Under the pieces are notes generated by a model. That model ran no database searches and had not been told where the DNA came from. It saw only the letters and a program-made list of their open reading frames with translations. Position numbers and translations under genes: made by a program. Shown here piece by piece: positions 1 to 8,541 of a stretch of DNA of 56,412 nucleotides. Positions within the stretch are counted from its first letter, which is position 1; each line of letters begins with the position of its first letter. Source of the stretch: Candidatus Eremiobacterota bacterium (GTDB lineage Bacteria > Vulcanimicrobiota > CADAWZ01 > Ess09-12); contig JAVHLM010000039.1 in NCBI GenBank assembly GCA_031082125.1, forward strand, positions 1 to 56,412, written 5' to 3'.

Positions 1-2
1 TG

Positions 3-293
3 AAGCGCGACCGGTTCCGCTGCCAGACTCCGGGCTGCCGCTGCCGCAGAAACCTGCACATTCATCATATCATCAAGCGCTCACAAGGCGGCACCGATGA
101 CCCCTGGAACCTTATCGTGCTCTGCGAGGCCTGCCACCTCCACCTCCTCCACAGACTCCGGACCCTCACCGTGAGAGGCAGGGCGCCCTTTGACCTCACC
201 TTCATCTTCGGCTCAACGTACTCCCATGAAGCCTTTCTCGTCTATGAAAGCGGGGTAAGGACCGGTTTACCCACGGGCGCTGATGTGCTATAA
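3..293 (+). CDS. HNH endonuclease, C-terminal part (gene starts before window)
   Basis: The frame is open from the window edge to TAA at 291-293, about 96 residues. It shows the zinc-binding/HNH layout RFRCQTPGC, then HIHHIIKRSQGG, then WNLIVLCEACHLHLLH. The paired Cys, His-His and Asn/His residues fit a beta-beta-alpha-metal HNH nuclease. In the family these domains cut DNA and often follow a DUF222-like helical region, as found in mobile repeats and restriction-like genes. The gene at 54604 in this window has such a helical region but no HNH end, so the two are probably members of the same family. The N-terminal part is off the window and cannot be judged. Confidence 0.8.
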   Translation, partial: KRDRFRCQTPGCRCRRNLHIHHIIKRSQGGTDDPWNLIVLCEACHLHLLHRLRTLTVRGRAPFDLTFIFGSTYSHEAFLVYESGVRTGLPTGADVL

Positions 294-309
294 TGGAACT
301 GGAAGTTCC
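266..309 (+). promoter_or_regulatory. Sigma-70-type promoter with short palindrome at the start site
   Basis: TTTACC (266-271) and TATAAT (289-294) are separated by 17 bases, and the -10 overlaps the stop codon of the HNH gene. A perfect inverted repeat, GGAACT-GGA-AGTTCC (295-309), lies at the expected start point. It could be an operator or the first hairpin of the transcript. The likely target is the secreted ORF at 354. Confidence 0.5.
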
Positions 310-353
310 CGCACGCCGGGACATCACAATGAATGGCAGCGTAAACCACTGCT

Positions 354-791
354 ATGGGAAGATTCTTTAAGATTCTCCTTCTTATCACCATCGCAGGCCT
401 TCTCTTCCTGGACGCCGGCACTTCGTTATGCCATGCCTGCAGGAATGGAGCAGGGGCAGAAAGCACGGGCTCCCCATCTCTGGGGAGTGATTCCGGCCCC
501 GGCGATGAGTGCTCCCCTTACCCATGCGGTGCTCTGGATATCCTTAATCTCCCCTGTCTTCCTTTTGACAGGATAACGGCGGGAGAGAGGCGGCCCGGCA
601 CCAATGCCTCACTTGTGAGCCAGAGATCACGGGACACAGGCAGCCAGGGCAAGAGAGAGAGAGAGGCCGCATATGGCTTCACCACGTCTTCGGCAGAGCT
701 CATTCAGGGCGGCATCTGTGAAGAACTGCCGGCCCATGGCTCATGCATTGATTCATCATCACCAGGCGCGCGCTCCCCTCCCCTCAGGTAA
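354..791 (+). CDS. Putative small secreted protein, unknown
   Basis: The 145-residue frame begins with a convincing signal peptide: a short basic start, a hydrophobic stretch at about residues 6-20, and a possible cleavage site after SLCHA. The mature part is rich in Gly, Ser, Pro and Arg and carries several Cys, including CSPYPC. I recognise no domain. A promoter-like sequence lies about 60 bases upstream, but there is no good ribosome binding site before the ATG, and the composition is less gene-like than that of its neighbours. It may be a real secreted protein or a chance frame with a hydrophobic start. The stretch 792-943 after it holds nothing I can name. Confidence 0.4.
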   Translation: MGRFFKILLLITIAGLLFLDAGTSLCHACRNGAGAESTGSPSLGSDSGPGDECSPYPCGALDILNLPCLPFDRITAGERRPGTNASLVSQRSRDTGSQGKREREAAYGFTTSSAELIQGGICEELPAHGSCIDSSSPGARSPPLR

Positions 792-943
792 CCTCCTCCC
801 GCCACGTTCAGCACAAATCACAGGACTCATGGATACCCGGACAGGTAATTCAGTGCCGGCCGTCACTCAGGCCTTATTGCACGGCAGCAGACAGAGTGCC
901 CGCTGTTCCGGCCCCATATTACCGAACAAGGAGGCGACCGAAC

Positions 944-1096
944 ATGTATCCCATAATCGTGAGCGCCGCCATAGCGGCAAAAATCAGGATGGAAGAGCAG
1001 ATGAGAGAGGAGGAGGAGCGCAGGGAGGCTGAGCAGAAGGCCTCGGAAAGAGAAAAAGCGGCGGAACGAGAAAAGAGAAAGAAGGGCAGGGCCTGA
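944..1096 (+). CDS. 50-residue highly charged protein coupled to Kef antiporter
   Basis: The ATG at 944 follows AAGGAGG with ideal spacing, so this start is better than the longer frame from 896. The product begins with a short hydrophobic patch (MYPIIVSAAIAAKI) and continues as a Glu/Lys/Arg-rich single helix, probably a coiled coil, to the end. Its stop codon shares one base with the ATG of the antiporter gene (TGATG), so the two should be translationally coupled. A small amphipathic protein made together with a Kef-type transporter could be an accessory subunit. That is inference from position only; I know no family for it. Confidence 0.7.
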   Translation: MYPIIVSAAIAAKIRMEEQMREEEERREAEQKASEREKAAEREKRKKGRA

Positions 1097-3078
1097 TGGA
1101 GCTCGATATATTGAGAGATCTTGTAGTAATCACAGGGATTACCATCCCCGTGATCCTTCTCTGTCACCGGCTCAAAATCCTCAGCATCATAGGCTTCCTC
1201 ATTGCCGGGGTCATTATCGGCCCCCATGGCTTCAGCCTCATAGAGGGGTACGACAACATCACGGTATTTGCTGAGCTTGGTGTGGTCGCCCTCCTCTTTA
1301 CCATAGGGCTTGAGTTCTCTTTCGAGAAGATCTGGAAGATAAGAACCCTTTTCCTCTCAGGCGGCGCGCTGCAGGTCACTCTCACCGTGGCAGCTGCGAC
1401 GGCTATAGCGCTCATAATGAAGCAGCCGCTGCACTTGGCTGTTTTCATAGGCTTCCTGGTCTCCTTGAGCAGCACTGCTCTCGTGCTCTCAATACTCCAG
1501 GAGCAGGCAAAAACTGGCAGCCCCCATGGGAGGATAAGCCTTGCCATTCTTATATTCCAGGATATCGCCGTCGTGGCGATGATACTCATTATCCCCTTTC
1601 TCGCGGGGAACGCCGCTGACCCCGGAAGACAGATCATTTCACTCATTGTCAAGGCCTGCGCTCTCGGGGCCCTGGTCTTTATCGCGATGAAGTGGGTCAT
1701 CCCGCAGGTGCTCTACCGCGTGGTGAAAACTGGAAGCCGTGAGATCTTCATGTTCACGGTGCTTTTCCTGTGCCTTTCCATAGGATTTCTCACCTCGTCC
1801 TTCGGCCTTTCACTGGCGCTCGGTGCCTTTATCGCAGGCCTGATAATCTCCGAATCCGATTACGGCCAGCGGGCCCTGGGCGCCATAATCCCCTTCAAGG
1901 ACGTTTTCTCAAGCTTTTTCTTCATGTCCATAGGGATGCTTTTCGATATGCATTACTTTCTCAATAAGCCCCTGTTGATTATAGGTGCCGCTCTTGGCAT
2001 CCTGGTCATCAAGGCTGCCATCGGCGCCTTTACCGTATTGATGCTGCGCTGGCCGCTAAGCACTGCAGTGCTTGTAGGGGCATCGATATGCCAGATAGGA
2101 GAATTTTCCTTTATCCTTATTCAGTCAGGCGTCAGCCTGGGCATCATAGGCGAGGATTTCCGCCAGGTTTTCCTGGGTGTTGCCCTCTGCACTCTCTTCC
2201 TCACCCCTCTGGCGCTCTCACTTGCTCCCGCTCTCTCGGGTCTGCTGTTGAAATTGCCCATTCTACGGTGCTTTAGGGGCACTTGCCCCGAAGAGAAGGA
2301 AGAAGGTGCCGAAGCCCCGCAGAAAGACCACCTGATCATCGTGGGATTCGGGCTCGTGGGGAAGAACCTCGCCATGGCGGCAAAGACTGTCGGCATCTCC
2401 TATGCAATTATTGAAATGAACCCTGACACAGTCAAGACAGAGCAGAAAAACGGGGAGCCGATTCTTTATGGAGATGCAACCCATGAGGCCATACTTCACC
2501 ATGTCAACATCGGCACGGCAAGAATACTGGTCATTGCCATTTCTGATCCTGCCGCCATGAGGGGCGTGACGGAGCTTGCGAGGAGAAGAAACAGGGACCT
2601 CCATATTATCGTGAGAACAAGATTCATGGCCGAAGTGGAAGAGCTTCAGGCACTTGGCGCCGACTGCGTGATCCCCGAGGAATTCGAGACCTCTGTCGAG
2701 ATTTTCACCAGGGTTCTGAAACATTACCTTATCCCCGTGCAGGACATCGAAAGGTTCACCGCCCAGGCAAGAGCGGGCGGCTACAGGATGTTCAGGCCTC
2801 GCTCTCCCGTGACACACACCATGGCGGGCCTCCTGCTCTCTCGCCCGGACATCACCATCATACCGCTGAGAATATCCGCCACTTCACCCCTGGCGGGAAA
2901 GACCCTTGCGGAATCCAACCTGAGAAGGCTTTACGGAGTCTCAGTGCTCGCAGTCCAGCGGGGAAAAGAGACGCTTCCGAATGTATCGGCCGACATGCGC
3001 CTTCATGAAAACGACGTGATTATAGTAATGGGCGCCATGGACGCAATTAACCGCCTGAGAGGCGAGGTATCCCTGTAG
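1096..3078 (+). CDS. Kef-type K+/H+ antiporter (CPA2) with RCK domains
   Basis: The 660-residue protein has an N-terminal block of about 12 membrane helices (residues 6-385) typical of the monovalent cation:proton antiporter-2 family, including the FQD motif (Q155, D156) in a central helix. A cytoplasmic RCK/TrkA-N Rossmann domain follows (about 411-530; nucleotide loop GFGLVG at 417-422, acidic residue E440 at the end of the second strand). A TrkA-C domain ends the protein (about 575-660). Such proteins exchange K+ or Na+ for protons across the inner membrane and are gated by nucleotide or thiol ligands at the RCK domain. Ion choice cannot be read from the sequence. It is the second gene of a two-gene unit with the 50-residue protein. 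Confidence 0.92.
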   Translation: MELDILRDLVVITGITIPVILLCHRLKILSIIGFLIAGVIIGPHGFSLIEGYDNITVFAELGVVALLFTIGLEFSFEKIWKIRTLFLSGGALQVTLTVAAATAIALIMKQPLHLAVFIGFLVSLSSTALVLSILQEQAKTGSPHGRISLAILIFQDIAVVAMILIIPFLAGNAADPGRQIISLIVKACALGALVFIAMKWVIPQVLYRVVKTGSREIFMFTVLFLCLSIGFLTSSFGLSLALGAFIAGLIISESDYGQRALGAIIPFKDVFSSFFFMSIGMLFDMHYFLNKPLLIIGAALGILVIKAAIGAFTVLMLRWPLSTAVLVGASICQIGEFSFILIQSGVSLGIIGEDFRQVFLGVALCTLFLTPLALSLAPALSGLLLKLPILRCFRGTCPEEKEEGAEAPQKDHLIIVGFGLVGKNLAMAAKTVGISYAIIEMNPDTVKTEQKNGEPILYGDATHEAILHHVNIGTARILVIAISDPAAMRGVTELARRRNRDLHIIVRTRFMAEVEELQALGADCVIPEEFETSVEIFTRVLKHYLIPVQDIERFTAQARAGGYRMFRPRSPVTHTMAGLLLSRPDITIIPLRISATSPLAGKTLAESNLRRLYGVSVLAVQRGKETLPNVSADMRLHENDVIIVMGAMDAINRLRGEVSL

Positions 3079-3149
3079 CATTGACGACGCTTTCCTTATC
3101 GGGGTAACGGGGGATGTAATAATGAGGCCGGTGCACCTGGGGAGGCCTG

Positions 3150-3178
3150 TTGACCATAGACTTTTACTCTGCTATACT
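3150..3178 (+). promoter_or_regulatory. Sigma-70 promoter for the 3359 gene
   Basis: TTGACC (3150-3155) and TATACT (3173-3178) have a 17-base spacer. The start point would be near 3185, giving a leader of about 175 bases before the ATG at 3359. I see no known riboswitch in the leader. Confidence 0.6.
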
Positions 3179-3358
3179 CAAGAGCATACCAGGCGACATT
3201 ATTTTGCTGCAGAGCACAACCAGCGTCTCATGGCAATTTACCCGGGCGGCATCAAATAATGATTGTCAGCAGAGAACAGGACTCTTAAAAATCCTCCGAT
3301 TTCCGCCATTCTTGAAGACATTGTCACAAGGGCGGTCATGGGGGCACAAGGAGGTTTT

Positions 3359-4402
3359 ATGCAGGAAACAATCCTGTTTCAGGAAGCCCGGGAGCCCCGC
3401 GAGGGGGCTTTCACCTTTCTCATGCCCGCGGGGTGGCATATCGAGGGAGGCATTGTAAGGGTTAATCCTATGATGAGGGGCGGCTTCACCCAGTCCATCG
3501 AAGCCAAGCTCGATATGGCGGTGATGAGCGACCCCCAGGGGACCGTGATGATCCACTTCCTTCCCTCTCTCTATTTCTGCGACCTGCGCATGAACCCTAT
3601 GATCGGCGGCATGTTCCCGCCGGGCAGCAACTATAACGGCATGACAGTGATGCCGGCGATGCCGGCTGCAGAGTTTCTGTGGCAGGTCCTCTTCAGGCAG
3701 GCTCACCCCCAGGCGGGCGATGCCCGCTTTCACGGCGCTCAGCCATTCCCGCAGCTTGCGCAGCAGAAAGCCCAGGCCAGCATGGCCACGGGGTTGATGT
3801 GCCAGTGCGACGCCGCCGCTGTTGAATATGAATATGCCGAGCAGGACCGCCGCTACCTTGAGCGCGCCTTCTGCTACATCAAGAGCTACGGCCCGATGAT
3901 GGCCGGCATGTGGGTAAACGAGGACACCCACCTGCTCAGGGCACCCATGGAGCAGTTCAACACCTGGCTCCCTGTGCTGGAAAAAATCAGGGATTCCATG
4001 AAGATCAGCGGGCAGTGGGCCGGCAGCGAGTCCCGGAATGCCCAGGCCATGGGGAACATGGCCCTCGATGCTCAGCATCAGCAGCAGCAGCGCGACCAGA
4101 AGCTCCTGGATACCCAGCGGTCGCTGAACCAGATGGATCAGGAGATCCAGCAGCACAGGATGATGACCAGCGCCGAGATCCAGAACGACCAGTATCTCAC
4201 CCTGATGGGCCAGGAAGAATACCATAACCCCCACAGCGGAGATTTTGAAAGAGTCGAGGAGCAGGGTAAATACCGCTGGGTCACTCCTGAGGGGAAAGAT
4301 TACTTTACCGATGACCCTGATTACAACCCCAACTTTGATCCCAACGCCACGAGAACCGACTATGAGAGGAGCCACAGGCGGCCGCGGTTCCCCGGCCAGT
4401 AA
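3359..4402 (+). CDS. Uncharacterised Met/Gln-rich protein
   Basis: I chose the ATG at 3359 because AAGGAGG lies four bases before it; the frame is open upstream to 3263. The 347-residue product has no signal peptide or membrane segment. The N-terminal part, with FTFLMPAGWHIEGG near its start, reads like the beta-sheet fold seen in PsbP/Mog1-like proteins. It is followed by a Met-, Pro- and Gly-rich stretch and a Gln-rich helical segment, probably a coiled coil with several consecutive Gln residues. The acidic, Tyr-rich tail ends in basic residues. It is convergent with the methyltransferase gene, with only three bases between the stops. The PsbP/Mog1 comparison is weak, and I do not recognise a family. 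Confidence 0.75.
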   Translation: MQETILFQEAREPREGAFTFLMPAGWHIEGGIVRVNPMMRGGFTQSIEAKLDMAVMSDPQGTVMIHFLPSLYFCDLRMNPMIGGMFPPGSNYNGMTVMPAMPAAEFLWQVLFRQAHPQAGDARFHGAQPFPQLAQQKAQASMATGLMCQCDAAAVEYEYAEQDRRYLERAFCYIKSYGPMMAGMWVNEDTHLLRAPMEQFNTWLPVLEKIRDSMKISGQWAGSESRNAQAMGNMALDAQHQQQQRDQKLLDTQRSLNQMDQEIQQHRMMTSAEIQNDQYLTLMGQEEYHNPHSGDFERVEEQGKYRWVTPEGKDYFTDDPDYNPNFDPNATRTDYERSHRRPRFPGQ

Positions 4403-4405
4403 TGC

Positions 4406-5467
4406 CTACCGCCCGTAATGGATGGTATAGAGGTTGATATACTCATCAGAATAGGCAATGGAGTCGCAACGGCATGTGAAAGCACTGCCAAGACCTTCGC
4501 GGAAAAGATCATGCCACTGTGGGCGCAGCATATGATAATCAGTCCTGGCGCCCCGCCCCTGGATGAAAAATGAGACTGCCTCCATCATCAGGAAGGCATC
4601 AACGCTCGGAATGGCCGTCTCAAGAGGGGCATCGTGGCTGAATACCCAGTCAATAAGAGAGCCATAGGACTGGTATACCGAGAGGGCAAGCTCGGGGGAG
4701 AACTGCTCCGGCGTGTCATTGTTGGAGTCCACCTCAAATATAATGAAGTGATCCGTATGAGGCGATATTTTCTTAAGATGCACAAGCTTTGTCTCCCGGG
4801 GCATGTGGTGGTAGGCAAGCGACGAGAGCATCACGTCAAAGTGCCCCTCGAGGCCGCCGGAGAAATTTTCTATCCTGCTCTGCACCACGCGGACCGAAGC
4901 CTGCGGGAAAGCGTGACCCACCTTCTCCTCCGCCATGGCGCACATTGCCCTTGAAGCGTCCAGGAGCACTATCTCGGCAATGTCACCGATCCTCCCGGCC
5001 TTCCTGAGGTGCGAGAGAAGCGCGGTCAGAAGCCCTCCGTCGCCGCAGCCTATGTCCATGATACGGAAAGGCTTCGTGAAGACCGGGAGCGAGTGGGCAC
5101 AGTGGACTCTGAAGGCGGCCCTCGCCTCCTTAAGCGTGGGAACGCCGGCAAAGTGGAGAAAGGGAGCCGGATCCTGAAAGACCACGGCAGGCATCACGAG
5201 GCGCCCCCCATGGCGCTCAAGAAAGCTCGAGAGAAAGGAATTGAAAAAGACACCCTCCTCCTCGAGCATGGCGCCTTCCCTTATCCAGGAGGCTCCCTTC
5301 TCTTCAAGCCCCTTTGCAGAGAGCAGGGTGCCCGCGTAACAATAGAATACCGGGATAAGATTGGGCCTTATCCCGTCGCAGCATTCCCCCGGGGAGAGAG
5401 CACCCCGCAGGATCTCATCGCTTCGCTGGCGCCATTCACTTTTTTCCTCTTCTGAAAGAAAAAGCAT
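4406..5467 (-). CDS. SAM-dependent methyltransferase (class I)
   Basis: The protein has 353 residues. A Rossmann-type methyltransferase core begins at about residue 133, with motif I DIGCGDGG (138-145) for the S-adenosylmethionine methionine part, an acidic residue after the second strand (VLLDAS), and a motif IV-like region SSLAYHHMPR. The first 130 residues form a helical N-terminal domain of unknown role. AAGGAGG lies just before the ATG. The acceptor is unknown; the SLAYHHM segment is of the kind found in small-molecule methyltransferases. The gene heads a minus-strand unit that faces the 3359 gene. Confidence 0.85.
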   Translation of the reverse strand: MLFLSEEEKSEWRQRSDEILRGALSPGECCDGIRPNLIPVFYCYAGTLLSAKGLEEKGASWIREGAMLEEEGVFFNSFLSSFLERHGGRLVMPAVVFQDPAPFLHFAGVPTLKEARAAFRVHCAHSLPVFTKPFRIMDIGCGDGGLLTALLSHLRKAGRIGDIAEIVLLDASRAMCAMAEEKVGHAFPQASVRVVQSRIENFSGGLEGHFDVMLSSLAYHHMPRETKLVHLKKISPHTDHFIIFEVDSNNDTPEQFSPELALSVYQSYGSLIDWVFSHDAPLETAIPSVDAFLMMEAVSFFIQGRGARTDYHMLRPQWHDLFREGLGSAFTCRCDSIAYSDEYINLYTIHYGR

Positions 5468-5499
5468 GCCTTCCTCCTTGAAAATTCCAGAGAGCGCTT

Positions 5500-5802
5500 T
5501 CAGCCTTCGAGAGTAATCAGGGAACCGAAACCGGACTGCAGGAAAGTCTCCCGCACGGGGCCCGAAAGCCCCCTGACAGAAAATGAGGCGCCCGATGCCT
5601 TTACTTTGCGGGCGGTCATCAGGATGCTCCTGATGCCGGCACTGCTGATATAGAGAAGCCCTTTGCAGTCGAGCACCAGCGCCTTCCCTGAAGACGCGAG
5701 CGGGAGCACCGCCTTTTCAAATTCACCTGAAGAGGTGCCGTCAAGCCTCCCGGCTATCAGAAGGCTCACCATACCTTCTTGCTCTGCTACAATAATCTCC
5801 AT
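5500..5802 (-). CDS. STAS-domain anti-sigma-factor antagonist-like protein
   Basis: The 100-residue protein is a single STAS domain of the SpoIIAA type. The expected phosphorylation site lies in YISSAGIR (S53/S54) at the start of the second helix, after the strand ALVLDCKGLLY. In the family, the unphosphorylated form binds an anti-sigma factor kinase and frees the sigma factor. No kinase, phosphatase or sigma factor gene is nearby, so its partner must be encoded elsewhere. It is 32 bases upstream of the methyltransferase gene on the same strand and may be cotranscribed with it. GAGGTG precedes the ATG. Confidence 0.88.
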   Translation of the reverse strand: MEIIVAEQEGMVSLLIAGRLDGTSSGEFEKAVLPLASSGKALVLDCKGLLYISSAGIRSILMTARKVKASGASFSVRGLSGPVRETFLQSGFGSLITLEG

Positions 5803-5919
5803 AGCCCTTCACCTCTTCTTTAATATTCAATAGCGGCAAGGCGATTCCCCCCGGAAAGCTCCGATGGGCGTAAAGGTATTTCTCCGCCGGAAAAAGAACT
5901 TTCCGGGAGGAGGTGTGCC

Positions 5920-6504
5920 ATGAAACAGGTTATCGTCATCGTGCTCATCGTGGCGGTCCTTGCGGGTATCTATCTGCTGGTGAGGGAGCCTGCCGGGCGG
6001 TTCATCGAGATGGCAAAATTCCCCAACGCGCGACCCGGTTATGAAAAGCTTCTCTTTGAGCTGGACAGGGAGAGAAAATACGAGAAGCGGACCGTGAGCT
6101 TCGATGCGGTCCCTAAAAGAAGCGGTAAAGTCCTTCTCCTCACCATGAAGGAGCAACTCCTCACCACCGTTCCTGAAGATTATTTCAGGCTCCCCGCGGA
6201 GGTGAAATCCCCCTCGGTAGAAAAACCAGACACCGTGGTCTTTGTGAGGCTTGAGCATGTCTGCTTCGAGGAGCATCCCTATCCCCCCATTCCCTCTTCC
6301 AGGGATAAGAGAGCCTCTTACGTGCTCCGCCTCTACTCCTTTGACAGGGCGTCATCAAAATTCCTGGGTGCCAGCGAGGTGGCCTCCTTCGAATCAGACA
6401 GCACGGGAAATCCTGTCATCGGCAAGGAGAAAGGGGGGCCTCCCTATCCCGACCTTGTGCCCGTCATCACGAAAATGCCCCTCACAAAAGGAGGTACAGA
6501 ATGA
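5920..6504 (+). CDS. Membrane-anchored periplasmic protein, unknown
   Basis: The 194-residue protein has an N-terminal hydrophobic helix (residues 4-20) without a clear cleavage site, so it is probably anchored in the inner membrane with its body outside. The rest is a mixed alpha/beta domain without a motif I recognise. GGAGGAGGTG precedes the ATG. The gene overlaps the thioredoxin-fold gene by four bases (ATGA), so the two are made together. The divergent intergenic stretch 5803-5919 must hold promoters for this unit and for the STAS gene, but I could not identify consensus boxes. Confidence 0.7.
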   Translation: MKQVIVIVLIVAVLAGIYLLVREPAGRFIEMAKFPNARPGYEKLLFELDRERKYEKRTVSFDAVPKRSGKVLLLTMKEQLLTTVPEDYFRLPAEVKSPSVEKPDTVVFVRLEHVCFEEHPYPPIPSSRDKRASYVLRLYSFDRASSKFLGASEVASFESDSTGNPVIGKEKGGPPYPDLVPVITKMPLTKGGTE

Positions 6505-7472
6505 ATAGAAAGGGCACTCTCTCCTCCCTTATGCTTTGTGCCTTTGTCATGCTTGTTCTTGTGGCAGGGAGCGGCATGCACAAAGCATGCGCCCTCGGGC
6601 AGGCGGAAGCCCGGCAGAAGCTTTTCCCCCGGTACGAAGGGAAGGTCCTCGTGCTGCTCCTTGGAATGGAGGGCTGCAGCGAGACGGGCAAGGCAACGCA
6701 GTCTCTTGCTGAATATTCGAAAGAGAAGCCCCGAGAGGCCGTCATCATAAGGGTGGACGTGCCCCCTCCCGAAAAGCTGCCCGGGATGGCAGCGTCTGCC
6801 GCCAAATGGAACGCTCCATTCTCCAGGATAGATGACAATGACAGGAAAATCGCCAGGGCGCTTGATTTCTTCTCCTATCCCACCCTCTATATCCTTGACG
6901 GGAAAAGAGAGATAAGGTTCTCCGGCGGGTGCGACGCGGGGGAAGTGAAGAGAATGGTGGCGGAAATACTCAGTGAAAAACAGGGGGACGCTCCCCATGT
7001 CTACACGAGGCCGCTCCCGGAAAAAGGCACTTTGATTGCCGATTTTGACGCCTCAACCCTTGAGAAAAAACCGGTGAAGCTTTATGAGCTGCTGGGAAAG
7101 AAAGGGACCGTGATCTTTTTCGGCTCTCCTTCGTGCCCTTTCAGCGCCAGTGCAACCTCGAGCCTTCCCGAAATACAGAGGGAGTTCGGAAAAAAAGGCA
7201 TCGCCTTTCTCATCATAGACAGCAGCAGGGATTCCTCACCTCTTTCCTTTTACCGGGAGAAGGCGCCGGGCATTCCCGTGCTGGCCGACGGCAAAGGGGC
7301 TCTGAGCGGGGAAAAATTCGGCGTCCAGGCCGTGCCGTTTTTCTATGTGCTGGACACCGGGGCCCACGTTGCGGAGCGGAAGCCTTTCACCAGGGAAGGA
7401 GCCGAAGCAGCCCTGAGGAGCCTCCTGGGAGAAAAGGTGAAGAGCGCCCCTGCCGTTGATGGCGCAGGCTGA
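6501..7472 (+). CDS. Secreted protein with two thioredoxin-like domains, single-Cys sites
   Basis: The 323-residue protein has a signal peptide (about 1-31) and two thioredoxin-fold domains. The first (about 40-160) has a lone active-site cysteine, C59 in MEGCSET, and the cis-proline region YPTLYI. The second (about 175-315) resembles TlpA/redoxins, with C212 in SPSCPFSAS and the cis-proline region VPFFYV. Both sites lack the second cysteine of the usual CXXC, so simple dithiol exchange is not expected. A one-cysteine peroxidase-like, glutathione-using or thiol-binding role is possible. The gene overlaps the membrane-anchored gene before it by four bases, which suggests a joint periplasmic task. 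Confidence 0.82.
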   Translation: MNRKGTLSSLMLCAFVMLVLVAGSGMHKACALGQAEARQKLFPRYEGKVLVLLLGMEGCSETGKATQSLAEYSKEKPREAVIIRVDVPPPEKLPGMAASAAKWNAPFSRIDDNDRKIARALDFFSYPTLYILDGKREIRFSGGCDAGEVKRMVAEILSEKQGDAPHVYTRPLPEKGTLIADFDASTLEKKPVKLYELLGKKGTVIFFGSPSCPFSASATSSLPEIQREFGKKGIAFLIIDSSRDSSPLSFYREKAPGIPVLADGKGALSGEKFGVQAVPFFYVLDTGAHVAERKPFTREGAEAALRSLLGEKVKSAPAVDGAG

Positions 7473-7486
7473 AGGCGCTAGGCAGC

Positions 7487-7509
7487 GGAGGAGTGTGGAA
7501 CACTTCTCC
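7487..7509. terminator. Hairpin between convergent genes, possible terminator
   Basis: GGAGGAGTGT (7487-7496) can pair with ACACTTCTCC (7500-7509), with one G-U pair and a three-base loop. It lies between the converging genes that end at 7472 and 7526. There is no T-run on either side, so it would be a weak or Rho-assisted terminator. Confidence 0.45.
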
Positions 7510-7525
7510 CCCGAAGATGGCGATC

Positions 7526-8479
7526 TCAGCGGTGGTGCCTCTTGAAGAACTCCCATATCACCGAGGCGCCGTCAAAGTCCCTGCAGACCTTGCCCACGAC
7601 CTTCTCGGGAAGGTACTGGGTGCCGCCGGGCCACGTGTGGCCGCCGTTCTTTATGGTATAGAGGATCACCTCGGTGCCCTCCCTGCCGCTGCCATAGGTC
7701 TCGACAGTGGCGGTGCAGCCGTCCCCGGGATCAGCATCAGGTAATGATTCCGTTCTGGGAGCCTTCTCGCACCCGTTGAGCTTCACGAAGTACTCGACGG
7801 TCTCCTTGGTGGAGACAGCCTTTCCCAGAGTCTTCTTTCCCAGGTGAATATCACCGCCCTTGTAAGGCGCCAGGGGATCGTCGGTGCCGTTGATTATCAT
7901 CACCGAGATGGGCATCGCAGGCTTGGGCCCCTTGTAAACGGCCTCCCCCATGGGGCAGATAACGGGGGCAATGGCAGCGATCTTGCCCGTGGCCTCGCAG
8001 GCAAGCCGGTACGCCATCAGGGCGCCGTTTGAAGCACCTGTCACATAGACCCTTGCAGGATCTACGCCGTAATTCTTGACCAGGGAATCAATGAGCGCCG
8101 TAAGAAAGCCTACGTCATCAATGTTTCCCTTGTGGGCGCGGTACTCACTGATTCCCCGGCCGTCATTCCAGTGGCCCTCCACGCCGTCAGGATAGCACAG
8201 CAGGAACTCATCCCTGTCGGCCATCTTCTGAAAGCCCTTCACCGTGAAGCCCGCCATCTTCTGGGCCGTGCCGCCGCCGCCGTGAAGAGCTATCACGAGG
8301 GGAGGGTGCTTTTCAAACTCCCTCACGGGAAGATAGAGAATATAAGTTCGCGTGAGACCCTTCCACTCCATGGATTCTTTCCTGTAGGGGCTTCTTTTCT
8401 CTTCCGAGGCGTGAGCGCAAGCCAGGCCAAGAGATATGACCATCACGGCGAAGAAGGCTCCACACCAGGTTTTCTTCAT
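7526..8479 (-). CDS. Secreted esterase of the PHB depolymerase/feruloyl esterase family
   Basis: I chose the ATG at 8479 because AAAGGAG lies eight bases before it. The 317-residue protein has a signal peptide with probable cleavage after AHA (residue 24). It is an alpha/beta hydrolase of the LpqC/PHB-depolymerase type: oxyanion loop HGGGG (66-70), nucleophile S150 in GASNG, acid at D201 in NGTDDPLAPY, and H281 in GGHTWPGG. Family members cut poly-3-hydroxybutyrate, short esters or plant feruloyl esters outside the cell; the actual substrate is not evident. It is the last gene of the minus-strand run and lies 62 bases after the RCK gene. Confidence 0.9.
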   Translation of the reverse strand: MKKTWCGAFFAVMVISLGLACAHASEEKRSPYRKESMEWKGLTRTYILYLPVREFEKHPPLVIALHGGGGTAQKMAGFTVKGFQKMADRDEFLLCYPDGVEGHWNDGRGISEYRAHKGNIDDVGFLTALIDSLVKNYGVDPARVYVTGASNGALMAYRLACEATGKIAAIAPVICPMGEAVYKGPKPAMPISVMIINGTDDPLAPYKGGDIHLGKKTLGKAVSTKETVEYFVKLNGCEKAPRTESLPDADPGDGCTATVETYGSGREGTEVILYTIKNGGHTWPGGTQYLPEKVVGKVCRDFDGASVIWEFFKRHHR

Positions 8480-8541
8480 TACAGTCACTCCTTTCACTTT
8501 CAAGACCACCCTGCGGGCGGCACAAGGCGCATGAAACTCTT

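Noticed and set aside
3266-4375. A 369-residue minus-strand frame opposite the 3359 gene
   Set aside because: It has His/Val/Leu-rich composition typical of the complement of a coding strand. The plus-strand gene has the promoter and ribosome site.
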